Assembly (NCBI GenBank): GCA_025463305.1
Contig: JAOBWK010000110.1
Coordinates: forward strand, 1-51,484
Origin: Ilumatobacteraceae bacterium
Lineage (GTDB): Bacteria; Actinomycetota; Acidimicrobiia; Acidimicrobiales; Ilumatobacteraceae
Reading direction: 5' to 3'
Length of the DNA: 51,484 bases
Below are positions 1 to 7,206 of this stretch, in pieces. Position numbers and translations under genes: made by a program. How positions within the stretch are numbered: position 1 is the first letter of the stretch; the number at the start of each line of letters is the position of its first letter. Under the pieces are notes generated by a model, which worked only from the letters and a program-made list of their open reading frames with translations, was not told where the DNA came from and ran no database searches.

Positions 1-37
1 GATCACCAAACGCGCTTTGGACATCCACCAGCGTCAT
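1..37 (-). CDS. transposase, 5' end only (runs off window)
   Basis: Read leftwards from position 37 the frame gives MTLVDVQSAFGD and is then cut by the window edge, so about 12 codons are visible; in-frame GTG (43) and CTG (40) codons are alternative starts. The peptide resembles the beginning of rve/DDE transposases of the IS481/IS3 type, which carry an N-terminal helix-turn-helix. The identification rests mostly on the repeat-bearing IS end immediately upstream. No catalytic residue is visible. Confidence 0.4.
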   Translation of the reverse strand, partial: MTLVDVQSAFGD

Positions 38-126
38 CAGCACGCCAGTCGTGTGTCAGCGATGTCTCGCGACATCGAGTTTCCTATGACCTGACAGATC
101 CGTTTCCCATGTCCTGAAAGAACACA
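1..126 (-). mobile_element. terminal part of an IS481/IS3-like insertion sequence
   Basis: The segment ends at 126 with TGTGTTCTTTCAGG on the minus strand, a TGT terminus as in IS481-type elements. Two 16-bp direct repeats (102-117 and 79-94; two mismatches, 23-bp period) lie just inside it, as transposase-binding sites often do. A partial palindrome, GATGTC...GACATC, follows at 61-76, and then the transposase start. The element abuts a tRNA 3' end and presumably continues left of the window. The exact family is inferred. Confidence 0.45.
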
Positions 127-141
127 CTGTCAGCCCGACCA
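127..141 (+). pseudogene. 3' remnant of a tRNA-Pro gene ending in CCA
   Basis: The bases CTGTCAGCCCGACCA read as a tRNA 3' end: acceptor strand CAGCCCG, discriminator A73, then encoded CCA. A G at position 72 pairing with C1, together with A73, is characteristic of bacterial tRNA-Pro. Everything 5' of the T arm is missing and replaced by the insertion sequence. A terminator hairpin follows 15 nt later, as expected behind a tRNA gene. It is either an IS-disrupted tRNA or an attachment-site duplicate of the tRNA 3' end. Confidence 0.45.
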
Positions 142-156
142 GATGTATCAAGTTCG

Positions 157-184
157 AACCCTGTCGCTGAGAAGCGGCAGGGTT
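157..184 (+). terminator. intrinsic terminator behind the tRNA remnant
   Basis: A 12-bp stem (157-168 with 173-184, one G-T wobble) closes a GAGA loop and is followed by CTTTCGTTCT. The stem is strong and the tail is moderately U-rich. Its place right after the tRNA 3' end fits a tRNA terminator. Confidence 0.6.
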
Positions 185-384
185 CTTTCGTTCTGCGGGT
201 AGGGCGTCCGTTCGGACGCTCGAGGTCAGGGGGTCCAGATCGGCGGTGAGCGCCCGGATGTCGTACCGCTTCAGTGTGAGTGAGCGCTTCAGTAGCCAGC
301 GCTCGTACCGACGAATCATCGCGGCCTCACGCCGCAGGACTTCTTGAGTGCCCACCGTCATGGCGCATTGGTCGCCTCGACTCT
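185..384. other. no convincing gene
   Basis: A minus-strand frame from 361 stays open through this stretch, but it continues through the terminator, the tRNA remnant and the IS end, so it is not credible as one gene. Its first 45 or so codons have fairly normal composition and could be debris of a truncated gene. No promoter or RNA was recognised. Confidence 0.3.
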
Positions 385-716
385 CAGAGCTCGTTCCCGA
401 ACGAAGGATGCGTAGCCTCCGGCTCTGGCACTACCAATTTGTACCTGTACACCGGCGGAAAGCCCAACTGGTCATATTCGGGTGGCATCGCGTTGTGCCT
501 GAGTACAGCGACATCCAGAACTACGCGGCCGACCATGTCTCGTACATCACAATGGCCGGCAACAGCAACCTCACCATGCGAGGCGACACCTACAACTGCG
601 CGTCTGGCGGCAACCTGCAGTCTGGCGGCCAACAGTTCAATGGCGCCCGCTGGTGGGCAGCTGGCGTCGGGGGAATCAACTCGAACGTGTGGGCAACAAC
701 CGGCAACAGCGCCTGA
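385..716 (+). pseudogene. frameshifted fragment of a secreted protein
   Basis: Two frames look coding in succession. The first gives SGTTNLYLYTGGKPNWSYSG up to about 492. The second, from about 498 to the stop at 716, gives QNYAADHVSYITMAGNSN and continues with GGQQFNGARWWAAG. Both are rich in Gly, Asn, Ser, Tyr and Trp, as in extracellular repeat or sheet proteins, and neither alone has a sensible start. One missing base (or two extra) near 495 would join them. It is read here as the C-terminal half of a decayed or misread exported-protein gene; the family is unknown. Confidence 0.35.
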
Positions 717-787
717 CCTCGTTGGACGGCTCGAAAGCCTCGTCGACGTTGCAACAGATCGAGCAACTCAAACGTCGTAGGAGGATG

Positions 788-1264
788 ATGCCCTTGTCTG
801 CAAGCCAACCGCATCGGGGTGACTTGTCAGGCTTCAACGCCGTCTATCGAAGTGAACTCGATCCCATGCGCCGTGTCGCATTTCTGATCGTCGGATCGGT
901 CGAGCATGCCGAGGACATCGCGCAAGATGCGTTCTTGGAGCTTTACCAACGTTGGGCCTCCGTGAACGAGCCAGGTGCCTACGTCCGACGAGCGGTGATC
1001 AATCGATCGCTATCAGCTCAGCGCAGACGAGCTCACGAACGAAAATACCTATCGACGCTTCGACGTACTCACTTCGTGGACCAGGACGACCCAACCTGGA
1101 AGTCGATTGACGCACTACCTGTCCGCCAGCGCGCAGCGCTGGTCTGCACCTACTACCTCCAGCTCACGAGCGCCGAGGCAGCTGCCGCTCTCAACTGCCG
1201 ACCCGCGACAGTTCGGTCGCTGCTGTCCCGGGCACTCTCAACTCTTCGAAAGGAATTGACATGA
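788..1264 (+). CDS. ECF RNA polymerase sigma factor (SigE-family type)
   Basis: Residues about 10-80 form sigma region 2, with the -10-binding helix motif EDIAQDAFLELYQRW, and residues about 100-155 form region 4, with a helix-turn-helix around LTSAEAAAALNCRPATVRS. At about 158 residues it has the usual ECF length and no extra domain. AGGAGG at 779-784 is too close to ATG 785/788; TTG 794, 9 nt away, may be the true start and would remove two residues. The stop overlaps the next gene's start (ATGA), so it is co-translated with a membrane protein that probably restrains it. Codon use here is less GC-biased than in most of the window. Confidence 0.85.
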   Translation: MPLSASQPHRGDLSGFNAVYRSELDPMRRVAFLIVGSVEHAEDIAQDAFLELYQRWASVNEPGAYVRRAVINRSLSAQRRRAHERKYLSTLRRTHFVDQDDPTWKSIDALPVRQRAALVCTYYLQLTSAEAAAALNCRPATVRSLLSRALSTLRKELT

Positions 1265-2361
1265 ATCGTACTGATGACGCATCCGGCCTCGAGGACACCA
1301 TCACCAGGTCTCTTCAAGAACGTGCTGCAGCCGCAGATTTCCGCCACCTCGATACGGGTGGCGCAGCGGTGACGGCACGGGCACCAGGGGAGGACTCACC
1401 TCGGCGATCTGGGTTCGTCACGCTTTCGGTCGCAGCCGTGCTGCTGCTGGCCGTTGTCGCCGGCGTGTGGGTTGTGTCGACGAGGTCAGGACCGACAGCC
1501 CATCTGAACTCGGCAGCAGGCCTGCCGGCACGAACTTCACCAAGCTCTGACAGCATCACCGCTGCCTCCACGACGGCCTCGACGGTCGAAACGCCGGCCA
1601 CTGCGATCAACCCGGTGCCGCCGTCCACTGGCGCTGGAGGCGGGGCGATTACCGATGAGTTGACCCTTCCACCAGGATGGCGCGTCACTGGTACTGATGC
1701 CTTTGACATCCCAGAGGGGATCGGGATCAACTCCACGCATCAGGTCTTCGGAGTACTCGACGGAACTGGCCCCTCCTTCAAATGGGTGGTGGAGCTTTAC
1801 GTACTTCCCGCATCGAACCCAGATCGAGGGTTGCAACTCGAGAAGGGCGTCGGCTCTTCGGTACAAGGCGACTGGTTCGCCAACAATTACCACTACACGG
1901 TGACATCGGACGGGCTCACGCAGGATCAGGTTTCAGCGTTCATCAAGTCGCTTGCGCCGAGAGACGCAGAGTCGCCGCTTACCGGTCTTCAGGCACCGGA
2001 CGCTTCGCAGCTTGCCTATGAGGACATCGGTGATGGTGGAGCCTCCGCAAGGGGGACGTCACTGCGGATCTCGATTGCGAACCAGGACGGCACGACCGGA
2101 ATGCTTCAGGCAGCGAACAACAGCCGACATGCCGTCGGCCCGGGAGGGACGGCAATCAATCGTGTCCTTCTTGGTGACCGACCCGCAATCGTTGGCCCCG
2201 CCGGCTTTGGGAGTTCCACACTCGACTGGAATGGCGATGGCATTCAGTACACCGTGATCACCGACGGCGACTCTTCGGCCGCTCAGGCTCTCGCCGCGGC
2301 GATGGCCAAGTTGTCAGACTCGCGGTGGCTGCAAGCAGTTGCCGATTCCGCGAAGGGCTGA
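1261..2361 (+). CDS. single-pass membrane protein, probable anti-sigma partner
   Basis: This 366-residue protein has a cytoplasmic N-terminus of about 50 residues, one membrane helix at about 51-73 and a long outer region. The outer region begins with a Ser/Thr/Pro-rich linker (about 75-125) and continues as two or more similar-sized beta-rich segments. The ATGA overlap with the ECF sigma gene is the usual arrangement of sigma/anti-sigma pairs. The N-terminal segment shows no clear zinc anti-sigma (HxxxCxxC) motif, so the role is inferred from topology and context. The outer domain could be the sensor. Confidence 0.65.
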   Translation: MNRTDDASGLEDTITRSLQERAAAADFRHLDTGGAAVTARAPGEDSPRRSGFVTLSVAAVLLLAVVAGVWVVSTRSGPTAHLNSAAGLPARTSPSSDSITAASTTASTVETPATAINPVPPSTGAGGGAITDELTLPPGWRVTGTDAFDIPEGIGINSTHQVFGVLDGTGPSFKWVVELYVLPASNPDRGLQLEKGVGSSVQGDWFANNYHYTVTSDGLTQDQVSAFIKSLAPRDAESPLTGLQAPDASQLAYEDIGDGGASARGTSLRISIANQDGTTGMLQAANNSRHAVGPGGTAINRVLLGDRPAIVGPAGFGSSTLDWNGDGIQYTVITDGDSSAAQALAAAMAKLSDSRWLQAVADSAKG

Positions 2362-2471
2362 CTGCTCGCGGGTGGCGCTCAAACTGTCGTCACCCGGTTG
2401 GGTGGCCCAGACGGCCGTTCGAACGTTGTCTCAAGACGGCGACCATGGTGATCGCTCAGGAGATCGGAAAC

Positions 2472-2497
2472 GACCCGGACCTGCGAAGGTCCGGGTC
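2472..2497 (+). terminator. intrinsic terminator after the sigma/anti-sigma operon
   Basis: A perfect 11-bp stem (2472-2482 with 2487-2497) closes a GCGA loop and is followed by GGTTTCATTTTC. Confidence 0.75.
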
Positions 2498-2711
2498 GGT
2501 TTCATTTTCGGGGTCCGATGATGATGTGACACTGGTTCTGTCACTTTCGACTTGACGGCGGGCCGTGCATTGTGCAGACTGTCGTCACGTCGCGGGCGGG
2601 GGTCTTACACGTGCGCTCAACAGCGCGCCTGGCCGACGCATGCGTACCGGAGCGACTGGGGGTCGCCAACGCCGTCCCGTGGAGGCGGCCCCCAGACGTC
2701 ACCGAGGGGCG
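2498..2711. other. intergenic stretch without a gene
   Basis: Together with the flanks this makes about 360 bases between genes. It holds a second small hairpin, GTGACA/TGTCAC (2526-2531 with 2539-2544) followed by TTTCG, possibly a back-up terminator. Several open frames occur, but none has a ribosome site or recognisable protein. Confidence 0.5.
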
Positions 2712-2717
2712 TACGCT
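2712..2717 (+). promoter_or_regulatory. -10 box for a leaderless VOC-protein mRNA
   Basis: TACGCT ends 6 nt before the ATG at 2724, so transcription would begin at or next to the start codon. No -35 match is seen. Confidence 0.5.
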
Positions 2718-2723
2718 GCGCAC

Positions 2724-3131
2724 ATGGGTGTCGAGGGGCTCGATCACGTGGCGATCACGGTCGCCGATGTGGAGGCCACGGTCGGGTGGTACCTGCGGGT
2801 GCTCGGGGCCGAGGCGCTCTACCTCGATCTGTGGCAGGCCGGCACGATCCCGATTGCAATGCTGCAGATCGGCGCGTCCCGCCTGAGCGTGCACGCCGCC
2901 GCTGCGCCGGCAGCCCCGCACGCGGCGGTCCCCACGACGGGATCGGCCGACCTCTGCTTCCGGTTCGGCGGCACCGTGTCGGCAATGGTGGCGGTGCTCG
3001 AGGATGCCGGCGTCGCGATCGTCGACGGTCCTGTGTCGCGCCCGGCGTCGAACGGGGTGTCCGGGACGTCGGTGTACTGCCGCGATCCCGACGGCAACCT
3101 CGTCGAGTTGCTGACCACGAGCCAGCAGTAG
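2724..3131 (+). CDS. VOC family (glyoxalase/dioxygenase fold) protein
   Basis: The 135-residue protein opens with LDHVAITVADVEATVGWY and ends with CRDPDGNLVELL, the two signature strands of the vicinal-oxygen-chelate fold. His8 and the Glu of the closing motif are the likely metal ligands. Members include glyoxalases, extradiol dioxygenases and fosfomycin-type resistance proteins; the substrate cannot be told here. The start is set by the -10 box 6 nt upstream; earlier in-frame codons lack a ribosome site. It lies 8 bp before a 2-oxoglutarate-type oxygenase gene, so the two probably act on the same compound. Confidence 0.85.
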   Translation: MGVEGLDHVAITVADVEATVGWYLRVLGAEALYLDLWQAGTIPIAMLQIGASRLSVHAAAAPAAPHAAVPTTGSADLCFRFGGTVSAMVAVLEDAGVAIVDGPVSRPASNGVSGTSVYCRDPDGNLVELLTTSQQ

Positions 3132-3139
3132 GTCCGACG

Positions 3140-3889
3140 ATGGGGAAGGGTCGGCCGCTCAGTGATGCCGAGCGCTACGTCTTCGACCTCTACGGCTACG
3201 TCGTGCGGCGCGAGGCTCTCGACGCTCGGGAGGTGCAGGCGCTTCACGCCGCCATCGCACGGCTGGGCGCGCCCCGTCCGGACGCGTCCCTGAAGAGCCA
3301 GCGGTTCACGGGTCACCTGCTCGCCGATGTCGCGTTCCGCGGCCTGATCGATCATCGTGCGGTGCTCGATCCGCTGCGCGAGATGTGCGGGCCGAACGTG
3401 CGCCTCGATCACGCCTACGGGATGCAGATGGCGCCGGGGACGTCGGGTCTTGCCCTCCACGGCGGCGGCACGCCGCACGATCCGGCGCAGTTCTACCGGG
3501 TCGAGGGGGGACGGATGTACAACGGCCTCGTCGCGGTCCAGTGGGTGCTCGTCGACCATCGCCCGGGCGACGGCGGGTTCGGCTGCGTGCCCGGCAGCCA
3601 CAAGGCGGCGTTCCGGTTCCCCGCCGGTCAGGAGTCGGGTCTGGTGGTGGAGGTGCCGATGGCGGCGGGCGATGTCGTGATCTTCACCGAGGCGCTGACG
3701 CACTGCACCATCCCGTGGCGTGGCGCCGAGCAGCGATCGGCGCTGTTCTACAAGTACGCGCCGGGACACTCGACGTGGGGCACCGACTACCAGCAGATGA
3801 CCGCGCTCGAGCCGTTGCTGACCGAGCGGCAGCGGCGGCTCGTCCAGTCGCCGTCGGTCTACCCGCACCAGCCCGTCGAGCCCGGCTGA
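3140..3889 (+). CDS. phytanoyl-CoA dioxygenase (PhyH) family oxygenase
   Basis: At 249 residues it has PhyH length and layout: a core HGGGTPHD (His107, His113-Asp114), the family turn DGGFGCVPGSHK (about 144-155), and a second histidine in LTHCTIPW (His188), followed by Arg199, which would hold 2-oxoglutarate. The first metal-binding motif is less regular than textbook HxD, so the exact ligands are uncertain. PhyH enzymes hydroxylate varied small molecules using Fe(II) and 2-oxoglutarate. It is cotranscribed with the VOC gene and overlaps the converging methyltransferase gene by about 30 bp at its 3' end. Confidence 0.8.
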   Translation: MGKGRPLSDAERYVFDLYGYVVRREALDAREVQALHAAIARLGAPRPDASLKSQRFTGHLLADVAFRGLIDHRAVLDPLREMCGPNVRLDHAYGMQMAPGTSGLALHGGGTPHDPAQFYRVEGGRMYNGLVAVQWVLVDHRPGDGGFGCVPGSHKAAFRFPAGQESGLVVEVPMAAGDVVIFTEALTHCTIPWRGAEQRSALFYKYAPGHSTWGTDYQQMTALEPLLTERQRRLVQSPSVYPHQPVEPG

Positions 3890-4686
3890 CCGAGCACCAC
3901 CACCGACCACTCGCTCGACGTCGTCCGGGCGAGCTCGGCGAGGGGCTCGAGGAAGCCGACGACCTGCGTGCCCTGCGGTGGCGAGATGCCGCTCACCGCG
4001 AGCCAGCCGCCCGGCGCGAGCAGGCGGACGAGCTGCGGCGCGAGCTCCACGATCGCCGATCGGCCGACGTTCGCGACGATCACCTCGAAGGTGCCATCGA
4101 GATCCTCGAGTGGCGGCAGGCGGGCGTCGATCCGCTCGGCCACGCCGTTCAGGTCGGCGTTGCGACGGGTGGCCTCGACGGCTTCCGGCTTGATGTCGAC
4201 GGCCACCGCGCTCCCGGCGCCGAGCACCAGCGCGCACAGGGCGAGCACGCCGCTGCCGCAGCCGACGTCGAGCAATCGCTCGCCGCCGTGGAGACGGCCG
4301 GCGAGCACATCCACCAGCATCGCCGTGGTGGGGTGCGAACCGTTCCCGAAGCCGCCCAAACCGAGCTCGACCGTCGGCGGCAAGCCTCGGCGGTCGTGCT
4401 CCGACCACGCGAAGGCGACCGCGACCGAGTCCCCGAACACGATCGGGCGGGTGGACGCGATCCAGGCGTCCAGCCGTGGACCGGCGTCGGGGCGCACCAC
4501 GGCCAGCCACCCGTCGTCACGCAGGGCTGCAGCCGTGGCCGCCTCCGCCCACGCGTCGGTGGCGGCTGCGAGCACCACGCGTCGGTGCTCCGTTGGTGCG
4601 ACGACCTCGACCTCGCTGACGCCGAGCTCGTCGAAGCGAGCGCGCAGCATCGGCAACTGGTCCTCGTTCGTGGCCGCGGCGATCAC
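3859..4686 (-). CDS. PrmA-like class I SAM-dependent methyltransferase
   Basis: The C-terminal domain matches the ribosomal protein L11 methyltransferase family: GFGNGSHPTT, then motif I LLDVGCGSGVLALCA, an acidic strand VAVDIKPEAVEATRRN, a motif-IV equivalent VIVANVG, and GGWLAVSGI. PrmA methylates L11; the N-terminal L11-binding domain here is short and divergent, so the substrate is not certain. GTG 4686 is chosen because it directly precedes the recognisable fold; the frame stays open further upstream but overlaps the next gene. It stands alone on this strand. Confidence 0.75.
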   Translation of the reverse strand: MIAAATNEDQLPMLRARFDELGVSEVEVVAPTEHRRVVLAAATDAWAEAATAAALRDDGWLAVVRPDAGPRLDAWIASTRPIVFGDSVAVAFAWSEHDRRGLPPTVELGLGGFGNGSHPTTAMLVDVLAGRLHGGERLLDVGCGSGVLALCALVLGAGSAVAVDIKPEAVEATRRNADLNGVAERIDARLPPLEDLDGTFEVIVANVGRSAIVELAPQLVRLLAPGGWLAVSGISPPQGTQVVGFLEPLAELARTTSSEWSVVVLGQPGSTGWCG

Positions 4687-4812
4687 ATCGCCAGGTTGGC
4701 ACAGCGACTTGCGGAGAGGGTTCTCGACGCGCCGCGGTGAGTTTCGGCGTCGGCGCTGGTCTCCATCTGCATCGGCCCGCGATGCGCGATCCGACACGAC
4801 AGGAGGGTCAAC

Positions 4813-5613
4813 ATGGACATCATCGAACCGACCGACAGCACGGCGATCGTCACGGGGGCCAGCCGAGGCCTCGGTCGCGGCATCGCCACGGCGCTCGCCG
4901 AAGCCGGGTTCGGCGTCGTCGGGCTGGCTCGCCACGCGGGGCCGCTCGACGACGTTCGTACGGCGCTCGGCGAACGCTTCACGCCGGTGATCGGCGATGC
5001 GACCGACCCCGACCTCGCCAGCACGCTGCTGACCCGGTACCAGCCGCGGTTGCTGGTGCTCAACGCCGGAGCGATCCCGACCATGGGAGCGCTGCCCGAG
5101 CAGACGTGGGCGACGTTCGGCGTGAACTGGACCACCGATGTCCGCCACGCGTTCGAATGGACCCGGGCGGCGCTGCTCGCGCCGCTCCCGGCGGGAAGTC
5201 TGGTCGTCGTCGTCTCGAGCGGCGCGGCACTCCGAGGGTCACCGCAGAGCGGGGGCTATGCGGGCGCGAAGGCAGCCGTGCGCTTCATCGCGTCGTACGC
5301 GGCCGAGGAGTCCCAACGCGCCGGGCTGGCGATCCGCTTCGCGACGTTGTTCCCGCAGCTCACCCCGGCGACCGAGCTCGGTGCGATCGGTGTAGCGGGT
5401 TACGCCGAGCGTGATGGCACGGACGCCGACGTCGTGACAGCGAGCCTGCAGCCCGTGCTGACACCCGAGCGGATCGGGGCCGCAATCGTGGCGCTGGCAG
5501 CCGAGCCGGACGGTCCGGCGCAGCGCGAGCTCCTGGTCACCGGCAGGGGCCTCTTCACCGTCCCGATGCTCGGTCAGCCGCAACCCTTCGACATGGCGAT
5601 GGCGGCGCGGTGA
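4813..5613 (+). CDS. short-chain dehydrogenase/reductase (SDR)
   Basis: A classical SDR of 266 residues: TGASRGLGRG nucleotide motif (about 14-23), LNAGA (83-87), Ser135/136 in VVSSGAA, and the Tyr149-x3-Lys153 catalytic pair in GGYAGAK. AGGAGG at 4800-4806, 6 nt before the ATG, fixes the start. Its stop overlaps the GTG of an ECF sigma factor gene, so the two are translated together. The redox substrate is unknown. Confidence 0.85.
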   Translation: MDIIEPTDSTAIVTGASRGLGRGIATALAEAGFGVVGLARHAGPLDDVRTALGERFTPVIGDATDPDLASTLLTRYQPRLLVLNAGAIPTMGALPEQTWATFGVNWTTDVRHAFEWTRAALLAPLPAGSLVVVVSSGAALRGSPQSGGYAGAKAAVRFIASYAAEESQRAGLAIRFATLFPQLTPATELGAIGVAGYAERDGTDADVVTASLQPVLTPERIGAAIVALAAEPDGPAQRELLVTGRGLFTVPMLGQPQPFDMAMAAR

Positions 5614-6626
5614 CCCCCGTCGACGCCGATGCGGACGCGGCATTCGTCGCAGCGACCGATCCCTTTCGGCCGGAGCTCCGCGCCTACTGCTACCGGATGC
5701 TCGGCTCGATGCACGACGCCGACGATCTCGTGCAGGACGTCTACGTCCGCGCCTGGCGAGCCTTCGACTGGTTCGAAGGGAGGTCGTCGGTGCGGCTGTG
5801 GCTCTACACGATCGCGACGCGAGTGTGCCTGACCGCGCTCGAGCGGCGCGCCCGCCGACCCTTGCCGTCGGGCCTCGGTGCCCCGTCGGACGATCACCGG
5901 GTCGCCGTCACGCCGGGCGATCCGACGATGCCATGGCTCCAGCCCGCGCCGGACTTCGGGGCGACAGGAGACTGGCGGGATCCAGCGATCGTCGCTGCAT
6001 CCCGCGCCGGCGTGCGACTCGCGTTCGTCGCCGCCCTCCAACACCTGACTGCCCGCCAGCGCGCGGTGCTCGTCCTGCGCGACGTGCTCGCCTGGCCGGC
6101 GGCCCAGGTGGCGGAGATGCTCGGCTCCAGCACCATCGCCGTGAACAGCGCACTGCTGCGCGGACGAGCCCGCCTCGATGCCGCGGGGCTCGTCGACGAC
6201 GATCTCGCCGAGCCCGACGATGTGCTCCTGCGCGCCGCCGTGGACCGCTTCGCCGCAGCGTTCGAACAGGCCGACATCGACGGGCTGGTCGCCCTGCTGC
6301 GCGCCGACGTCGAGCTGGAGATGCCGCCGACGCCGACGTGGTTCACCGGTCGGGAGGCCGTGGTCGGTTTCCTCGGCGCTCCCGTGCTTCGTGCTCCGGG
6401 TCGTTGGGTGCTGATCCCGATCCGCGCCAATGCGCAGCCGGCGTGTGTCGTCTACACACGTGCGGAGGGCGATGGGTACAGGGCCTACGGCATCCAGGTC
6501 CTGACGTACATCGGCGAACGTGTGTCGCGCATCGTGTCGTTCAACGATCCCTCGTTGCCGCCGGTGTTCGGGTTCCCGGAGCTCATCGCCGACCGCGCCG
6601 CGGTGCGGACACAGGGCGGCTCCTGA
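5610..6626 (+). CDS. ECF sigma factor with C-terminal SnoaL-like domain (SigG/TIGR02960 type)
   Basis: Sigma region 2 lies at about 18-85 (YCYRMLGSMHDADDLVQDVY) and region 4 at about 140-195 (QRAVLVLRDVLAWPAAQVAE). About 120 residues follow with a SnoaL/NTF2 fold (PTPTWFTGREAVVGFL; VLTYIGERVSRIVSFNDP). This is the layout of SigG-like and ECF56 factors, in which the C-terminal domain controls activity in place of a separate anti-sigma factor. The GTGA overlap ties it to the SDR upstream, a likely target or signal-related gene. Confidence 0.85.
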   Translation: MTPVDADADAAFVAATDPFRPELRAYCYRMLGSMHDADDLVQDVYVRAWRAFDWFEGRSSVRLWLYTIATRVCLTALERRARRPLPSGLGAPSDDHRVAVTPGDPTMPWLQPAPDFGATGDWRDPAIVAASRAGVRLAFVAALQHLTARQRAVLVLRDVLAWPAAQVAEMLGSSTIAVNSALLRGRARLDAAGLVDDDLAEPDDVLLRAAVDRFAAAFEQADIDGLVALLRADVELEMPPTPTWFTGREAVVGFLGAPVLRAPGRWVLIPIRANAQPACVVYTRAEGDGYRAYGIQVLTYIGERVSRIVSFNDPSLPPVFGFPELIADRAAVRTQGGS

Positions 6627-6656
6627 CGGCCAAGACCCGTGGACATCGGGGTCCTG

Positions 6657-7109
6657 TCAGCCGGGAGGCGCCGCCGCGCACACTCGGCGGAGGAGTTGCA
6701 GCAGCTGGGTGCGTTGGGAGGTCGTGAGCGCGTCGATCAGGAAGCCGGCGTCGTCGGCCATCTCGTTCGCCCCGCGGGCTGCCAACGTTCGTCCCTGTTC
6801 GGTCAGGGTGACGTGCGCGGCGCGGAGGTCGTCGGGGGAGGGCTGGCGTTGCAGCAGGCCACGCTGGGCGGCGCGATCCACCAGCCCGGTGACGGTCGAG
6901 CGCTCGAGGCCGAGGTGGTCGGCGAGCTCGGCCATCTTCGGCTCGCGGTCGCGCAGGATGCCGAGCATGCGCAGCTGGGTGAGCGAGAGATCGTGCCGGG
7001 CGCTGAGCCGGTTGAGGATGCCCATCACGACGAACGTGGTCTGCACCAAGGTGTCGAGGAGCTCACGGTCAGGATCGTGGGATGCGGTCTGGTCGGCGGT
7101 ACCGGGCAT
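6657..7109 (-). CDS. MarR family transcriptional regulator
   Basis: A winged-helix regulator of 150 residues: the recognition region runs through LSLTQLRMLGILRDREPKMA and LADHLGLERSTVTGLVDR, and the wing is LLQRQPSPDDLRAAHV. ATG 7109 is chosen because a TACGAT -10 box ends 7 nt upstream; the longer in-frame start at 7142 would lie inside the promoter. It is divergent from an MDR dehydrogenase across a 97-bp gap holding a perfect palindrome. It therefore probably represses itself and that gene until a small-molecule ligand binds. Confidence 0.88.
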   Translation of the reverse strand: MPGTADQTASHDPDRELLDTLVQTTFVVMGILNRLSARHDLSLTQLRMLGILRDREPKMAELADHLGLERSTVTGLVDRAAQRGLLQRQPSPDDLRAAHVTLTEQGRTLAARGANEMADDAGFLIDALTTSQRTQLLQLLRRVCAAAPPG

Positions 7110-7116
7110 GTCGCAG

Positions 7117-7171
7117 ATCGTACTTGATCTGGTTCGTGTCACGAAGTATTATGGTTGGTAGTACGAACTAC
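7117..7171. promoter_or_regulatory. divergent promoters with MarR operator
   Basis: On the plus strand, TTGATC (7124-7129), 17 bp, then TATTAT (7147-7152) form a good promoter for the dehydrogenase. On the minus strand, TACGAT (7122-7117) lies 7 nt before the MarR ATG. The perfect palindrome TTCGTG-T-CACGAA (7133-7145) sits inside the plus-strand spacer and over the minus-strand -35 position. A second inverted repeat, GTAGT-N4-ACTAC (7158-7171), covers the plus-strand start site. Both are good MarR operator candidates. Confidence 0.65.
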
Positions 7172-7206
7172 ATTCGGGAGTTCGCCACACCGCATCGGAG
7201 CGCGCC

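Noticed and set aside
56..361. Open minus-strand frame of about 100 codons
   Set aside because: It runs through the terminator, tRNA remnant and IS end, so it cannot be one real gene; at most its first half is debris.
2565..2723. Upstream extension of the VOC protein
   Set aside because: The conserved fold begins at 2724 and a -10 box lies 6 nt before it; the extension has no ribosome site and is basic, non-conserved-looking sequence.
3385..4740. Long plus-strand frame opposite and beside PhyH and the methyltransferase
   Set aside because: Arg/Ala/Gly-rich shadow of real genes in high-GC DNA; no motif.
4687..5148. N-terminal extension of the PrmA-like protein
   Set aside because: It overlaps the well-supported SDR gene on the other strand, and its Arg-rich composition is typical of a shadow frame.
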